A DNA stretch of 64,000 nucleotides from Chelatococcus asaccharovorans (lineage in GTDB: Bacteria; Pseudomonadota; Alphaproteobacteria; Rhizobiales; Beijerinckiaceae), in the NCBI RefSeq assembly GCF_003201475.1, contig NZ_QJJK01000006.1, positions 310,001 through 374,000 of the forward strand. Direction: 5' to 3'. Shown in pieces: positions 28,875 to 39,021 of the stretch. Both the position numbers and the translations under genes were made by a program. Numbering within the stretch: position 1 is the stretch's first letter; each line of letters begins with the position of its first letter. The notes below the pieces were generated by a model that made no database searches, was not told the DNA's origin, and worked only from the letters and a program-made list of their open reading frames with translations.

Positions 28875-28922
28875 GCCCGGACATGGCATTGCCCGGACAT
28901 GGCATTGCCGGGACATGGCATT
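28875..28922. repeat. Three tandem 16-bp repeats
   Basis: GCCCGGACATGGCATT is repeated at 28875 and 28891, and once more with one changed base at 28907. The array abuts the long palindrome after rnd and lies about 100 bases past the ppx stop. Confidence 0.85.
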
Positions 28923-29020
28923 GCCCGCACAACCTCGATAGCGACAACAGCGAGAGCAAGGCCGTGTGTTGCGCGGTTGCCCCCCAAGCGCGCGGGCGCG
29001 TCCGGCCCGACGCCGCGGTC

Positions 29021-30595
29021 CTATTTCCGGATGACGACGGCGGGCTGACAGCCGATCAGGCGCGCGAGCTGTTTCACGCGGTTCTGCAGCTTTTCGCTGG
29101 CAAGATCCGCCAGATCCGACGGCACGAGCAACTGGAGCTTCTGACTGCTCACGACGAGCGGCATCCGCGGCAAGGTGCCCGGCATGGCGGCCGACGCGAT
29201 ATAGGCAATACGCATGGCACCGGCCAGGATACGTGCACGATCCATAAGGCGCGCTGTCATCAATTCCCGCAGGCGGAAGCCGAAATCGACCGACAGGCCG
29301 ATGTGGCGCAGCGAGACGGCGAGCGCCACATAGGCGCGGCCGGGATGATCGATGCCGACGAAGGCCGCCTGGGCGATCGTATCCATGCTCTGCTCGCCGC
29401 GATAATCAGGATGTGAGCGCCAGTTGATATCGGAGAGGAGACAGGCCGTGTGCCGCAGGCGCTTCTCGTCAGCGGTCTCGTCGATATGAAGCGAGGTCAT
29501 CAGCCTGTCGGTCCAGAGGATCAATTCCTCCGCATGGGCCGGTGAGCGCGAACGCAGGGCGTTGAGCTCGCGCGCCGCATAGAGCAGCGGATCGACGATG
29601 CGGCTATCCGCGTCCAGGCGGGTGTGGAGCAATCCCTCGCGCACGCCGGCCGCCGAAATCACGATCTCCTTCGGCTTGCCGCGCCGCACGATCTCCTCGA
29701 GCACGAGCGCGCCATAGGCCAGCAGCGGCTGGCGCGCGTCGGAGACCGCATCGATGGCACTCAAGGCCTCGACGCCCGTGCGCTCGATGATCCTGGCGAA
29801 TTCGATCGCCTCGCCGGCGGTCAGCGTATAGCCATGCAGCACATGCAGCGGATAGCCCTTCTGCCCCATGTGGAGGCGTGCCAGCGCCCGCCAGGTGCCG
29901 CCCACCGCATAGAACGCACGGCCCCGCAGCCCATCCAGCGGTCCGGCCTTCTGCAAGGCCTGGCGCACCACCTTCTTGGCCTTGCGAACCGAACCGCCCG
30001 ACACGTCGCGCAGGTTAAGGCCGCCGATCGGCAGCGTGATGCCGTCGGCCAGCGCCTTTCCCTTGACATTGATCAGTTCCAGGCTGCCCCCGCCGAGGTC
30101 GCCCACGACGCCGTCCGGCCTGTGAAAGCTGGATATGACGCCATAGGCGGAGAGCTCCGCCTCCTCGCGCCCGGAGAGGAGCTCGACCGGCTGGCCGATG
30201 GCCTCCTCTGCCGCGGCCAGAAAGGTGGAGCCGTTGGAGGCATCACGCGCCGCAGCCGTGGCGAGCACATGGACGGACGCGATCCGCATATGCGCGCAGA
30301 TAACCCGGAAGCGGCGCAGCGCCCGCAGCGCCTTGGCCATGGCGCTTTCATCGAGCTTGCCCGTAAGGGCGACGTTATGGCCGAGCCCACACAGGACCTT
30401 CTCGTTGAAAAGGGGCGTCGGTGCGGGGGTCAAGCCATCATAGGCGACAAGACGGACAGAGTTGGACCCGATGTCGACGATGGCCACCGGTTCGAGCACT
30501 TTGCGCAAGCCGGCCGCGACCGCGCGGTCAGCGCTCACCTCGGCTGGACTTCTTGGCAAGGGTGCGAGGGCGGGAGTCTTTGAGGGATTTTCCAC
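29021..30595 (-). CDS. ppx: Exopolyphosphatase (Ppx/GppA family)
   Basis: Releases orthophosphate from polyphosphate ends, or hydrolyses pppGpp. The 524-residue product has the actin-like ATPase fold motifs: [17 protein letters not shown] (phosphate 1), the second [16 protein letters not shown] (phosphate 2), and [15 protein letters not shown]-like [14 protein letters not shown]. The C-terminal ~200 residues form the HD-like helical domain ([24 protein letters not shown]). Its first 68 bases overlap the end of ppk1, so synthesis and breakdown of polyP are encoded on one message. Confidence 0.93.
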   Translation of the reverse strand: MENPSKTPALAPLPRSPAEVSADRAVAAGLRKVLEPVAIVDIGSNSVRLVAYDGLTPAPTPLFNEKVLCGLGHNVALTGKLDESAMAKALRALRRFRVICAHMRIASVHVLATAAARDASNGSTFLAAAEEAIGQPVELLSGREEAELSAYGVISSFHRPDGVVGDLGGGSLELINVKGKALADGITLPIGGLNLRDVSGGSVRKAKKVVRQALQKAGPLDGLRGRAFYAVGGTWRALARLHMGQKGYPLHVLHGYTLTAGEAIEFARIIERTGVEALSAIDAVSDARQPLLAYGALVLEEIVRRGKPKEIVISAAGVREGLLHTRLDADSRIVDPLLYAARELNALRSRSPAHAEELILWTDRLMTSLHIDETADEKRLRHTACLLSDINWRSHPDYRGEQSMDTIAQAAFVGIDHPGRAYVALAVSLRHIGLSVDFGFRLRELMTARLMDRARILAGAMRIAYIASAAMPGTLPRMPLVVSSQKLQLLVPSDLADLASEKLQNRVKQLARLIGCQPAVVIRK

Positions 30596-33359
30596 GTCCG
30601 GATAAGCTCGGGTTCGTCATGAAATATTGGTGAGCGTTGAAATGCAGCTCGTTCGCGGCGGGCTTCACCCGCTGACTGGTTCCATCCGGCAGGATGGTCC
30701 AGCTCTGCTCGTTATCGAGCAGATTGGCCAAGAGGATCTGGTCGAGGATCTGTTGATGCACGGTCTCGTTGGTTATCGGACATAGGCATTCCACTCGCCG
30801 ATCGAGGTTACGCGGCATCAGGTCCGCAGACGATACATACAAGTGCGCCTGCGGATGCGGCAACCCATGGCCGTTTCCGAAAGCGTAGATTCGGCTGTGT
30901 TCGAGAAAGCGGCCCACAATCGATTTGACCCGGATGTTCTCCGACAGCCCCTTCAGGCCCGGCCGCAGGCAGCAGATGCCGCGCACGACGAGATCGATCT
31001 GCACGCCGGCCGAGCTCGCCTCATAGAGCGCGTCGATGATGACCGGATCGACCAGCGAATTGCATTTGCACCAGATCGCCGCCGGACGCCCCGCCTTCGC
31101 ATGCGCGATTTCCTCGGCGATATGCTGCAGGATGCGCGGCTTGAGCGTAACCGGGGAAACCGCCATGCGCTCGAGACCCGCCGGTTCGGCGTAGCCGGTG
31201 ATGTAGTTGAAGATGCGTCCCACATCGCGGGCGATGACCGGATCGGCCGTGAAGAACGACAGGTCCGTGTAGATGCGCGCCGTGACGGGATGATAGTTGC
31301 CCGTACCGACGTGGCAGTAGGTCACGAGTTGGCTCCCCTCGCGCCGCACGACCGACGACAGCTTGGCGTGGGTTTTGAGTTCGATGAAGCCAAAGACGAC
31401 CTGCACGCCGGCCCGCTCGAGATCGCGCGCCCAGCGGATATTGGCTTCCTCATCGAAGCGCGCCTTGAGCTCGACGAGCGCCGTCACCGACTTGCCGGCC
31501 TCGGCCGCCTCGGCGAGCGCCTTGACGATCGGCGAGTTGGAGGACGTGCGATAGAGCGTCTGCTTGATGGCGACCACATCCGGATCCCGCGCCGCCTGAT
31601 GCAGGAACTGCACGACGACATCGAAGGATTCATAGGGGTGATGGACGACGATGTCCTTCTCGCGGATCGCCGCGAAGCAATCTCCGCCATGCTCGCGGAT
31701 GCGCTCGGGGAAGCGCGGATTGTAAGGCTTGAACTTGAGATCAGGCCGTTCGAGGGAGACGAGTTGGCTCAATTCATTGAGGGCGGGCATGCCCTCGACC
31801 AGAAACACCGCGTCCTGCTCGAGCTTGAGCTCCTTCACCACGAAGGCGCGCAAAGGATCGGGCATGGCCACGTCGATTTCGAGGCGGATGACGCTGCCGC
31901 GGCGGCGTTGCTTCAGCGCCGTCTCGAACAGGCGCACAAGATCCTCCGCCTCTTCCTCGACCTCGATGTCGCTGTCGCGGATCACCCGGAAGCCGCCACC
32001 GCCGGTGACGGTGTAGCCGGGGAAGAGCCGCGACGTGAACATGACGATCAGCTGCTCGAGCGTGACGAAGCGCGCAGCCCCCGTTTCCGCGAAATCCGGG
32101 AGCCGCACGAAGCGCTCCACCTTGTTCGGCACGCGGATCAGCGCGTTGAGCGCGCGATTGTCGCTCTGCCGGAACAGGGACAGGGCAATCGAGAAGCCGA
32201 GATTGGGAATGAAGGGGAAGGGGTGGGCCGGGTCGACGGCGAGCGGCGTCAGAACCGGGAATACATGGTCGAGGAAGTAGTCCCCGAGCCAGGCCCATTC
32301 GGCTTTGGTCAGGTTCTCGCCGTCCACGAGGACGATCCCGTTCAGGAGAAGATCATCGCGCAGGTCCCGCCAGCGTTGCTGCTGGTCATTGGCAAGCGAC
32401 GAAACCTCGTTGCCGATCTGCGCGAGTTGCTCGATCGGCGTCAGGCCATCCTGGGAGGCTATCTGGATCCCTGAGCGCACCTGGCCGCGCAGGCCCGCGA
32501 CACGGACCATGAAGAACTCATCGAGATTATTCGCGGAGATCGAGAGAAAGCGCAGGCGTTCAAGCAGCGGGTGGTTCGGATTGGAGGCCTCCTCCAGCAC
32601 CCGGCGATTGAACTGGAGCCACGAGAGCTCGCGGTTGATGAAGCGGGCGGGCGAGTAGCGGAGATCCTGGGCGGGACTGGAGGCGCTTTTTCCGGAGACA
32701 CCTTCACCGACCGGCGTCTCCGTGGCGGTTGTGTCCAAGTCAGCCTTGTCCAAGTCGGCCTTGTCCAGGTCGGCCATGTCCAAGTCGGCCTTATCCAAGT
32801 CGGCCTTATCCGTGGCTGCCTTGTCCAGCACCGCATCACCGGCAAGGACGTCGTCCTCGACCGGCCTATGTTCTGCCTCGACGCTCACCATAACCTCCAC
32901 CGTCTCCAAACCCTTATCGGAGACAATTGTCCCAATGTTGCGCGACGTTTCCAAGACATCCGAAGCCAACGATGCATCGGCCCTCAAAACATCCGACATC
33001 GAGACATCCGACGCCGAGATATCCGGCACCGCGACGGACGGCGGCCGGACCGCCCTGTCCCGACGCTTCGCTTTCGAGGGACGTGTCGCGGAAGCGTCTC
33101 CCGCATTGAAACGCGCTTTCATCGGCTTTGTGGCTTGAGAATGACCTGTTTCGCCTCCAGCAGGAAGCGTTTTGGGGCGTAAACGCTTCTTTTTCGTGGC
33201 CTTGTCTTTCCCCGGGACGGCCTTGTCTTTCCCCGGGAGGACCTTGGCTTTCCCCGGGAGAGCCTTGGCCTTCCCCGGGAGGGCCTCGTCTCCCGCGAGC
33301 GGAGCCTGCCGCTTCGGTGCCCTGCGGCGTGGCGCGCCCGACGAAGGTTTTTGCATCAC
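30528..33359 (-). CDS. ppk1: Polyphosphate kinase 1 with a 240-residue N-terminal extension
   Basis: PPK1 makes polyphosphate from ATP. The canonical enzyme begins near residue 240 ([19 protein letters not shown]). The active-site block FIELKTHAK gives the phospho-histidine and [17 protein letters not shown] the second conserved site. Ahead of it lies a low-complexity region: residues 27-54 are four Lys-rich heptads (LPGKAKA type) and residues 185-209 are five ADLDK-type pentads, both made by DNA tandem repeats. A GGAG five bases before the GTG at 33359 (eight before the next ATG) and overlap with the hdaA stop support the long start. A later start closer to the core is possible. Confidence 0.9.
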   Translation of the reverse strand: MMQKPSSGAPRRRAPKRQAPLAGDEALPGKAKALPGKAKVLPGKDKAVPGKDKATKKKRLRPKTLPAGGETGHSQATKPMKARFNAGDASATRPSKAKRRDRAVRPPSVAVPDISASDVSMSDVLRADASLASDVLETSRNIGTIVSDKGLETVEVMVSVEAEHRPVEDDVLAGDAVLDKAATDKADLDKADLDMADLDKADLDKADLDTTATETPVGEGVSGKSASSPAQDLRYSPARFINRELSWLQFNRRVLEEASNPNHPLLERLRFLSISANNLDEFFMVRVAGLRGQVRSGIQIASQDGLTPIEQLAQIGNEVSSLANDQQQRWRDLRDDLLLNGIVLVDGENLTKAEWAWLGDYFLDHVFPVLTPLAVDPAHPFPFIPNLGFSIALSLFRQSDNRALNALIRVPNKVERFVRLPDFAETGAARFVTLEQLIVMFTSRLFPGYTVTGGGGFRVIRDSDIEVEEEAEDLVRLFETALKQRRRGSVIRLEIDVAMPDPLRAFVVKELKLEQDAVFLVEGMPALNELSQLVSLERPDLKFKPYNPRFPERIREHGGDCFAAIREKDIVVHHPYESFDVVVQFLHQAARDPDVVAIKQTLYRTSSNSPIVKALAEAAEAGKSVTALVELKARFDEEANIRWARDLERAGVQVVFGFIELKTHAKLSSVVRREGSQLVTYCHVGTGNYHPVTARIYTDLSFFTADPVIARDVGRIFNYITGYAEPAGLERMAVSPVTLKPRILQHIAEEIAHAKAGRPAAIWCKCNSLVDPVIIDALYEASSAGVQIDLVVRGICCLRPGLKGLSENIRVKSIVGRFLEHSRIYAFGNGHGLPHPQAHLYVSSADLMPRNLDRRVECLCPITNETVHQQILDQILLANLLDNEQSWTILPDGTSQRVKPAANELHFNAHQYFMTNPSLSGRGKSLKDSRPRTLAKKSSRGER
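32733..32807 (-). repeat. 15-bp tandem repeat in ppk1 (five units)
   Basis: Five 15-bp units (32733, 32748, 32763, 32778, 32793) close to GTCCAAGTCGGCCTT encode A-D-L-D-K/M pentads. A degenerate sixth follows at 32808. The protein pattern A(D)LxX resembles pentapeptide-repeat geometry but only five units are present. Confidence 0.9.
33199..33282 (-). repeat. 21-bp tandem repeat in ppk1 (four units)
   Basis: Four 21-bp units (33199, 33220, 33241, 33262), each containing CTTTCCCCGGGA or CTTCCCCGGGA, encode heptads of the [14 protein letters not shown] type near the PPK1 N-terminus. A fifth, degraded unit follows. Confidence 0.9.
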
Positions 33360-34042
33360 GTCATCTCCTGCAGGACGGCATTGGCCATCACCCGCGTAAT
33401 CCGCCGTCCCCGGCTGAGCGCCTCACGGTCCAGCGCGGCGACGATCCGCTGCGCGGCCGCGAAGGAGCGCTCCATGCGCGTCAACACTGTCTCGACCACC
33501 CCGGCGTCCACCATCAACTGCCGGTCCACGATCAGTTTCACCAGCACGGCCCGCAGCAGCGCATCGTCTGGCGGCCCCGTTTCAGCAAGGGCGGCGAGGC
33601 GCAAACGCGACAGAAGATCCGGCACCGCGAGCCCCCAGGCGCCCGGCAGGCTGCGCGCCGTCAAAAGGGCCGATCCGCGCGCGCGCACGATATTGAGCAG
33701 ATGGAACAGCGCATGTTCGTCAACGCGGCCGCTGTCGCAGTCCTCGATGACGATGGCGTTGCCTGACATGGCGGCGGCGCGCAGGGTGTCTTCGAGGGTC
33801 CGATCGTTGAGATCGCCGGCCGCGATGACAACCGCGCCGGTGCGTTCACGCCAGATCGTGGCCAGATGGGTCTTGCCCGACCCCTCGGGCCCGACGAGGA
33901 GCAGGACCGGGTCAGGCCAGTGGGGCCATGCTTCGACGAGACTATGCGCGGCGGCATTCGCCGGCCCGACCAGGAAATCGTCAGCGCCCTGCCGTGTTTC
34001 GACGGGCAAATCCAGCGTCAATTGGCGCGGTATCTCACTCAT
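33356..34042 (-). CDS. hdaA: DnaA regulatory inactivator HdaA (Hda-like AAA+ protein)
   Basis: Hda-type proteins bind the replication clamp and promote hydrolysis of DnaA-bound ATP, preventing re-initiation. The 228-residue product opens with [10 protein letters not shown]-type sequence ([11 protein letters not shown]), which resembles the clamp-binding QL(T/S)L peptide of Hda, then the Walker A-like [15 protein letters not shown], a Walker B region [10 protein letters not shown], and lid helices. It overlaps the AI-2E transporter by eight bases and ppk1 by four. The neighbourhood hdaA-ppk1-ppx is usual in alphaproteobacteria. Confidence 0.88.
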   Translation of the reverse strand: MSEIPRQLTLDLPVETRQGADDFLVGPANAAAHSLVEAWPHWPDPVLLLVGPEGSGKTHLATIWRERTGAVVIAAGDLNDRTLEDTLRAAAMSGNAIVIEDCDSGRVDEHALFHLLNIVRARGSALLTARSLPGAWGLAVPDLLSRLRLAALAETGPPDDALLRAVLVKLIVDRQLMVDAGVVETVLTRMERSFAAAQRIVAALDREALSRGRRITRVMANAVLQEMT

Positions 34043-35222
34043 CCCTATCCGTTCTCTGGCGCGGCTCCACCGCCGTCGTCTGGCCGCCCTCGGGCGAGGT
34101 GGTCACCGCGATGACCTTGACCTGCTGGATCTCGCGGGTTTCCTCGGCGGACAGGACCATTCGCCGCGAATCGTAGAACGGGCTGTCCATGTACTGGCGC
34201 AGCGCAAACCGCATGAGCACGCCGATCGCCGCCGCGATCGGCACGGCAAGCAGCAGCCCGAGAAAGCCGAACAGCGACCCGAATGCCAGCAAGGCGAACA
34301 TCAGCCATACAGGATGCACGCCGACCGCGTCACCAACGAGTTTTGGCGAGAGGATGTTGCCCTCGATGAACTGCCCGACGAAAAAGACGGCGAAGGTCGC
34401 GGCAATCCATGTCCAGTCGGGCCAGAACTGGACGATGGCGACGCCGCCTGAGAGAACGAGCCCGGTCAGTGATCCGACATAGGGAATAAAGGTCAGGATG
34501 CCGCTGAGGAGCCCGATCAGGACACCGAAGTTGAGCCCGACGAGCGAAAGACCCACGGCGTAGAACGTGCCGAGAATGAGGCAGACCAACGCCTGGCCTC
34601 TGAGAAAGCCGGCGATCGCGCGGTCCATTTCCCGCGCGAGCTGGCGGATGGTCGCGAGATGACGTCGAGGCAGCCAGCTGTCGACCTTGTTGACCATGCG
34701 CTCCCAGTCGACGAGCAGGTAGAAGGCCACGACCGGCGTGATGACGAGCAGCGAGAAAATCCCGACGAGGGCCTGGCCGCCTGACCAGAGCGACTGCAGG
34801 AATCCGGCGAACCAGCTCGCGCCCTGGCTCATGATATTGCCGAGCGATCCCTCGATATCGCCGATGGCGCCCGGGCCACCCAGGCGCTCGATAAGAGGCC
34901 TGCCATGGTCGACCGCCAGTTGCTGCAGGCGCGCGACGGTCGCCGGCAGCTTGGCCACGAAGGCCGCCAATTGATTGGCGGCAACGGGAACGATGACCAT
35001 CAGCACCAGGATGAACAGCAGCACGAACATGCAGAGGATGATGATCGTCGCAGGCAGCCGCCGGATTCCCATCCGCTCGAAGCGGTTGGCCAGCGGATCC
35101 AAGAGATAGGCGAGCGCAAGCCCGGCGACGAACGGCAACAGAATGCCGCGCAGCAGAACGAGCGCCAGAATGGCGACAGCAAGCGCCGTGACCCAGAAGC
35201 CGACCTGCCGTTGAAAGCTCAT
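34035..35222 (-). CDS. AI-2E family transporter (PerM-type membrane protein)
   Basis: A 395-residue polytopic protein with about eight hydrophobic segments, opening QVGFWVTALAVAILALVLLRGILLPFVAGLALAYLLDPLANRFERMGIRR, the typical PerM/UPF0118 start. It also carries the GSLTGLVLSGGVAIVQF and LVGDAVGVHPVWLMFALLAFGSLFGFLG blocks. Some members export autoinducer-2 or act as Na+/H+ antiporters; the substrate here is unknown. It lies 27 bases after the phosphatidyltransferase and overlaps hdaA. Confidence 0.92.
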   Translation of the reverse strand: MSFQRQVGFWVTALAVAILALVLLRGILLPFVAGLALAYLLDPLANRFERMGIRRLPATIIILCMFVLLFILVLMVIVPVAANQLAAFVAKLPATVARLQQLAVDHGRPLIERLGGPGAIGDIEGSLGNIMSQGASWFAGFLQSLWSGGQALVGIFSLLVITPVVAFYLLVDWERMVNKVDSWLPRRHLATIRQLAREMDRAIAGFLRGQALVCLILGTFYAVGLSLVGLNFGVLIGLLSGILTFIPYVGSLTGLVLSGGVAIVQFWPDWTWIAATFAVFFVGQFIEGNILSPKLVGDAVGVHPVWLMFALLAFGSLFGFLGLLLAVPIAAAIGVLMRFALRQYMDSPFYDSRRMVLSAEETREIQQVKVIAVTTSPEGGQTTAVEPRQRTDRDE

Positions 35223-35249
35223 CGTATACCCGTATCCATTGCCTGCCGC

Positions 35250-35780
35250 CTATTTCGCCATATGGCGCGACCACACCGCGAGATAGGCGCCCGCCGAGGC
35301 CACCGTCAAGCAGGCGACCCCTATCGTCAGGATGTCGATCAATACTCCCCAGTCTAGTCCAAAGCCGCGGGATCCGAGAACGACAGCAGCCAGAGCGAGT
35401 TGCGTGCCTGTGTTCAGTTTGCTGACGATGAGAGGCCGGATTTCCACCGGTCGTCTCAGGAGCCAGGACACAATCACCGCCATCAGGATCATTACGTCGC
35501 GTGACACGACCAATATCGCAAGCCATCCCGGCAGAACGCCCACGATGGCCAGGGACACATAGATCGAGACGAGAAGGGCCTTGTCCGCAAGCGCATCGAT
35601 ATAGGCGCCGAGCTCGGTCTTCATGTTGAAGCGCCGCGCGATAAACCCATCCACCGCGTCGGACACCCCCGCCACGACGAAGAGGACGAAAGCTGTCTGC
35701 CAACGTCCCGCGACGATCATGGCGATAACGACGGGAACAAGCAGCAGGCGCGCGATGGTGATGATATTCGGCAGCGTCAT
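35250..35780 (-). CDS. CDP-alcohol phosphatidyltransferase family protein
   Basis: A 176-residue membrane enzyme of the PgsA type that joins a CDP-activated lipid to an alcohol. The signature DG-x2-AR-x8-G-x3-D-x3-D is present in SDAVDGFIARRFNMKTELGAYIDALADK. The N-terminus MTLPNIITIARLLLVPVV is typical. It could be a second phosphatidylglycerophosphate or cardiolipin synthase-like enzyme; the substrate cannot be fixed. First gene of the minus-strand group ending in ppx, divergent from purM. Confidence 0.9.
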   Translation of the reverse strand: MTLPNIITIARLLLVPVVIAMIVAGRWQTAFVLFVVAGVSDAVDGFIARRFNMKTELGAYIDALADKALLVSIYVSLAIVGVLPGWLAILVVSRDVMILMAVIVSWLLRRPVEIRPLIVSKLNTGTQLALAAVVLGSRGFGLDWGVLIDILTIGVACLTVASAGAYLAVWSRHMAK

Positions 35781-35887
35781 CAGAAATGCAGTCGTATCCA
35801 GGATTTACAGGAGCCTCGTGAGACAGGATGCGCTCCTGCCGCACCTAATCTAGGGTGCGCCCCCCGGGAGTGCGAGGGCGCGTCCCG

Positions 35888-35906
35888 CCGGCGGCAATGC
35901 CGCCGG
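35888..35906. other. GC hairpin in the pgsA-like/purM divergent region
   Basis: CCGGCGGC/GCCGCCGG with the three-base loop aat lies about 120 bases upstream of purM and upstream of the phosphatidyltransferase start. It may be in the leader of one of the two transcripts. No riboswitch is recognised. Confidence 0.4.
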
Positions 35907-36024
35907 TCCCGGGCGATCATCCGCCGTCCCCCCTTGCATGGACGGCGCCGGCGTCGTACTCGCGGGGAGAAGGATCGTGCCGGCTGCGTGCCCGGTGCCC
36001 GATTGAGCCCGTCCGAGTTGCGAG

Positions 36025-37125
36025 ATGCCTGACATGCCCAAGCCGCCCGAGAAGGGGATCAAGAACGGATTGACCTATGCGCAGGCAGGCGTCGACATCG
36101 ATGCCGGCAATGCCATGGTGGAGGCGATCAAACCGCTGGTCCGATCCACGCGTCGCCCGGGCGCAGATGGCGAGATCGGCGGCTTTGGCGGCCTGTTCGA
36201 CCTGAAAGCCGCGGGCTTCAAGGATCCGATCCTCGTTGCCGCCAACGATGGCGTCGGCACCAAGGTGAAGATCGCCATCGAGACCGGCATCAACGACACG
36301 GTCGGTATCGACCTGGTCGCCATGTGCGTGAACGATCTCGTCGTACAGGGCGCCGAGCCTCTCTTCTTTCTGGACTATTATGCGACGGGGCGTCTCGACC
36401 CGGCCGTCGGCACGGCGATTGTCGCGGGGATCGCCGAAGGCTGCCGACAGGCCGGCTGTGCGCTCATCGGCGGCGAGACGGCGGAGATGCCCGGCGTCTA
36501 TGCCGGCACGGACTATGACCTCGCCGGCTTTGCCGTCGGCGCCGCCGAGCGCGGTCGCCTGCTGCCCCGCGGGGACGTGACACCCGGTGATGTCATCATC
36601 GGGCTCGCGTCCTCCGGCGTGCATTCCAACGGCTTCTCCCTGGTGCGCAAGGTCGTGTCCCTGACCGGCCTGGCCTGGGACGCCGCGGCGCCCTTCGCCC
36701 CGGGCAAAACCCTCGGCGAGGCCCTGCTGACACCGACGCGCATCTATGTGAAGACCCTAATCGCCGCGCTGAAGGAAACGGACGCGATCAAGGCGCTCGC
36801 CCATATCACCGGCGGCGGATTTCCGGACAATATCCCGCGCGTGCTGCCCGAGGGTGTCGCGGCCCGGCTCGATCTCGATGCGATCACGGTCCCCCCGGTC
36901 TTCGGCTGGCTCGCGCAGGAAGGTGGTATCGCGGAAGCCGAGATGCTGCGCACCTTCAACTGTGGCGTCGGCATGATCGTCGTCGTCCCGGCGACCGCGA
37001 AGGACGAAGCGCTCGCCGCCCTCGCCCGTCAGGGCGAGCAGGCCTTCGTGCTCGGCGAGATCATCTCGGGCCGCGAAGACGCCCCGCGCGTGACGACGAC
37101 GGGCAGCCTGCGGCACGGCCTCTAG
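36025..37125 (+). CDS. purM: Phosphoribosylformylglycinamidine cyclo-ligase
   Basis: AIR synthetase, step five of purine synthesis: FGAM plus ATP gives aminoimidazole ribotide. The 366-residue product has [19 protein letters not shown] at its start, the VGTDGVGTK-like block [15 protein letters not shown], and [20 protein letters not shown] plus [15 protein letters not shown], all diagnostic. It is followed 12 bases later by purN. Confidence 0.96.
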   Translation: MPDMPKPPEKGIKNGLTYAQAGVDIDAGNAMVEAIKPLVRSTRRPGADGEIGGFGGLFDLKAAGFKDPILVAANDGVGTKVKIAIETGINDTVGIDLVAMCVNDLVVQGAEPLFFLDYYATGRLDPAVGTAIVAGIAEGCRQAGCALIGGETAEMPGVYAGTDYDLAGFAVGAAERGRLLPRGDVTPGDVIIGLASSGVHSNGFSLVRKVVSLTGLAWDAAAPFAPGKTLGEALLTPTRIYVKTLIAALKETDAIKALAHITGGGFPDNIPRVLPEGVAARLDLDAITVPPVFGWLAQEGGIAEAEMLRTFNCGVGMIVVVPATAKDEALAALARQGEQAFVLGEIISGREDAPRVTTTGSLRHGL

Positions 37126-37137
37126 GATCGACCAGCG

Positions 37138-37827
37138 ATGACCTCCACGTCCGACACCGGGGCTGGCAAGGCTCCGGCCCGCCCCAAGACCGCGATTTTC
37201 ATCTCGGGCCGTGGCTCGAACATGGTCGCGCTCGTCGAAGCCGCCAGGACGCCAGGCTTCCCTGCGGACATCGCGCTGGTATTATCCAACCGCGCCGATG
37301 CGGCCGGGCTCGTCTATGCAAGCGAGGCCGGCATCGCGACGGCTGTGGTGGACCACAAGCTCTTCGCCGGCAACCGTGAGGCCTTCGAGCGCGCGATCGA
37401 TGCGGTGCTGGTCGAGCACGGGGTCGAGCTGGTGTGTCTGGCGGGCTTCCTGCGGGTGCTGACGCCGTGGTTCGTCAACCGCTGGGCGGGACGCCTCATC
37501 AATATCCACCCGTCGCTGCTGCCGGCATTCCGGGGCCTCGACACCCATGCACGGGCGCTGGCCGCCAACGTGCGGCTCCACGGCTGCACCGTGCATTTCG
37601 TGACGCCGGAACTGGATGACGGCCCCGTCCTGGCCCAGGCGGCAGTGCCGATCGTCGAGGGGGATACCCCTGAAACATTGGCCGCGCGGGTTCTCGTTCA
37701 AGAACATGTGATCTATCCGGCCGCGCTCGCACGCGTGGCATCCGGGCAGGCAAAACTCGTCGATGGCCGCGTGGTCATTGCGGGCGATACGACGCCAGCG
37801 GATGCCGTTCTGGTCGTGCCTACTTAG
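37138..37827 (+). CDS. purN: Phosphoribosylglycinamide formyltransferase
   Basis: GAR transformylase, step three of purine synthesis, using 10-formyltetrahydrofolate. The 229-residue product opens with a short extra N-terminus, then AIFISGRGSNMVALVEAA. Catalytic residues are in INIHPSLLPAFRGLDTHARAL (Asn and His) and VHFVTPELDDGPVL (Asp). It overlaps nothing but lies close to purM; purMN is the common operon. Confidence 0.96.
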   Translation: MTSTSDTGAGKAPARPKTAIFISGRGSNMVALVEAARTPGFPADIALVLSNRADAAGLVYASEAGIATAVVDHKLFAGNREAFERAIDAVLVEHGVELVCLAGFLRVLTPWFVNRWAGRLINIHPSLLPAFRGLDTHARALAANVRLHGCTVHFVTPELDDGPVLAQAAVPIVEGDTPETLAARVLVQEHVIYPAALARVASGQAKLVDGRVVIAGDTTPADAVLVVPT

Positions 37828-37898
37828 AGCGTGCTGATGTCACGAGGGAACCACGGCGTCATTATGGGGCGGACCTGGCGCGGTATCGCCGTCGTCGG

Positions 37899-38249
37899 TC
37901 AGCGTTTGACCTTGCAGGCAGCCAAGGCTGCCTCGGCCTTCGGGCGCGCGGTATCGTTGAAATAGCCGGTGCGGCGGAAGGCGTTGAATTCATCCGGTGT
38001 CATGCCGGAGGTCACGCGCCGCGCGTAGCAGCCGCACCGGTCGGCATAATTGTCACGTTGGGAGGTTGCGCTCTGCCACTGCGTGACGACGCAGGCATCG
38101 AGGATCGACGTGCGGATCTCGTCCTCGGACATGGTGGCGTAGCTTGCGCTCGCGGTTCCTGCTGGCGGTCGGCCTCCGGCGTGAGCGGAGAGAGCCACAG
38201 CAACCGATAGTGCGCAACCAACCACCGCGACGGTCAAGACACGGATCAT
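37899..38249 (-). CDS. Small exported Cys-containing protein of unknown function
   Basis: 116 residues with a signal peptide (MIRVLTVAVVGCALSVAVALSAHA, cleavage after AHA). The mature protein has four cysteines (one in SILDACVVTQ, the DRCGCYARRV pair, one in LAACKVKR), which could form disulfides in the periplasm. It contains the motif GMTPDEFNAFRRTGYFND. I do not recognise the family. It lies alone, convergent with purN. Confidence 0.75.
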   Translation of the reverse strand: MIRVLTVAVVGCALSVAVALSAHAGGRPPAGTASASYATMSEDEIRTSILDACVVTQWQSATSQRDNYADRCGCYARRVTSGMTPDEFNAFRRTGYFNDTARPKAEAALAACKVKR

Positions 38250-38404
38250 TTCCCCACCTTCGTCCCTGAAACGGCAGGCCGGAGTTCCCGGCTACAGCCA
38301 CGAACATAATTCAAAAAGGTTGATGAGAATTTGCCCGGCGATGCCGGCTGTGGGTCAACAGCCCGGCGCCCGAAGGTCCACCTCGCGCCGCGGCCGAGCC
38401 GGGC

Positions 38405-38447
38405 CGAAAAGGCGATGGCCCGCGCCCGTGGAAGCCGCGGACCATCG
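38405..38447 (-). terminator. Likely terminator of ndk
   Basis: On the minus strand, CGATGGTCCGCG pairs with CGCGGGCCATCG (one mismatch) with a loop of about ten bases, followed by CCTTTTC. It lies 30 bases past the ndk stop. The T-run is short, so termination may be partial. Confidence 0.65.
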
Positions 38448-38476
38448 TACGTCGGGCAAAAGTCCGAACGAACCGA

Positions 38477-38899
38477 TCAGCCGACGATATCGTTGCCGGA
38501 GAAGAACTGCGCGATCTCGACGGCGGCCGTTTCGGGCGCGTCGGAGCCATGCACGGTGTTTTCGCCGACGGAGAGCGCGAACTGCTTGCGGATGGTGCCA
38601 TCGGCCGCATTGGCCGGGTTGGTGGCGCCCATGACTTCGCGGTACTTGGCGATGGCGTTCTCGCCTTCGAGCACCTGCACGACCACGGGGCCGGAGGTCA
38701 TGAAGGAGACGAGCTCACCGAAGAAGGGACGCTCCTTGTGGACCGCGTAGAAGGTCTCGGCCTGCTTCGTGGTCATCTGGATGCGGCGCTGGGCGACGAT
38801 GCGCAGACCGGCAGCCTCGATGACGGCGTTGACGGCACCCGTCAGGTTGCGGGCAGTCGCGTCGGGCTTCAGAATAGAGAAAGTGCGCTCAAGGGCCAT
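38477..38899 (-). CDS. ndk: Nucleoside diphosphate kinase
   Basis: Transfers the gamma phosphate between nucleoside triphosphates and diphosphates through a phospho-histidine. The 140-residue product starts [21 protein letters not shown] and has the active-site signature [16 protein letters not shown] with the catalytic His. Normal length for the family. Single gene with its own terminator. Confidence 0.97.
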   Translation of the reverse strand: MALERTFSILKPDATARNLTGAVNAVIEAAGLRIVAQRRIQMTTKQAETFYAVHKERPFFGELVSFMTSGPVVVQVLEGENAIAKYREVMGATNPANAADGTIRKQFALSVGENTVHGSDAPETAAVEIAQFFSGNDIVG

Positions 38900-39021
38900 T
38901 GTTTCATCATCGGTTGTGCGTTGCAGCGATGGCGCGGCTTATAGCGAGCCAAGGCCGCCGAAACAAGCTGGCTGAATGATCTTGATCACCGCATGGCGTC
39001 TCGCAGGCACGGCACGCGCCG

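Noticed and set aside
30843-32474. 543-residue plus-strand open frame
   Set aside because: Antisense to the conserved PPK1 core; no recognisable motif.
34330-35844. 504-residue minus-strand open frame in another phase
   Set aside because: It overlaps the transporter and the phosphatidyltransferase out of frame; both of these have clear family motifs.
35881-36024. Purine riboswitch ahead of purM
   Set aside because: Only a simple GC hairpin is present; the conserved three-way junction elements of the purine riboswitch are not seen.
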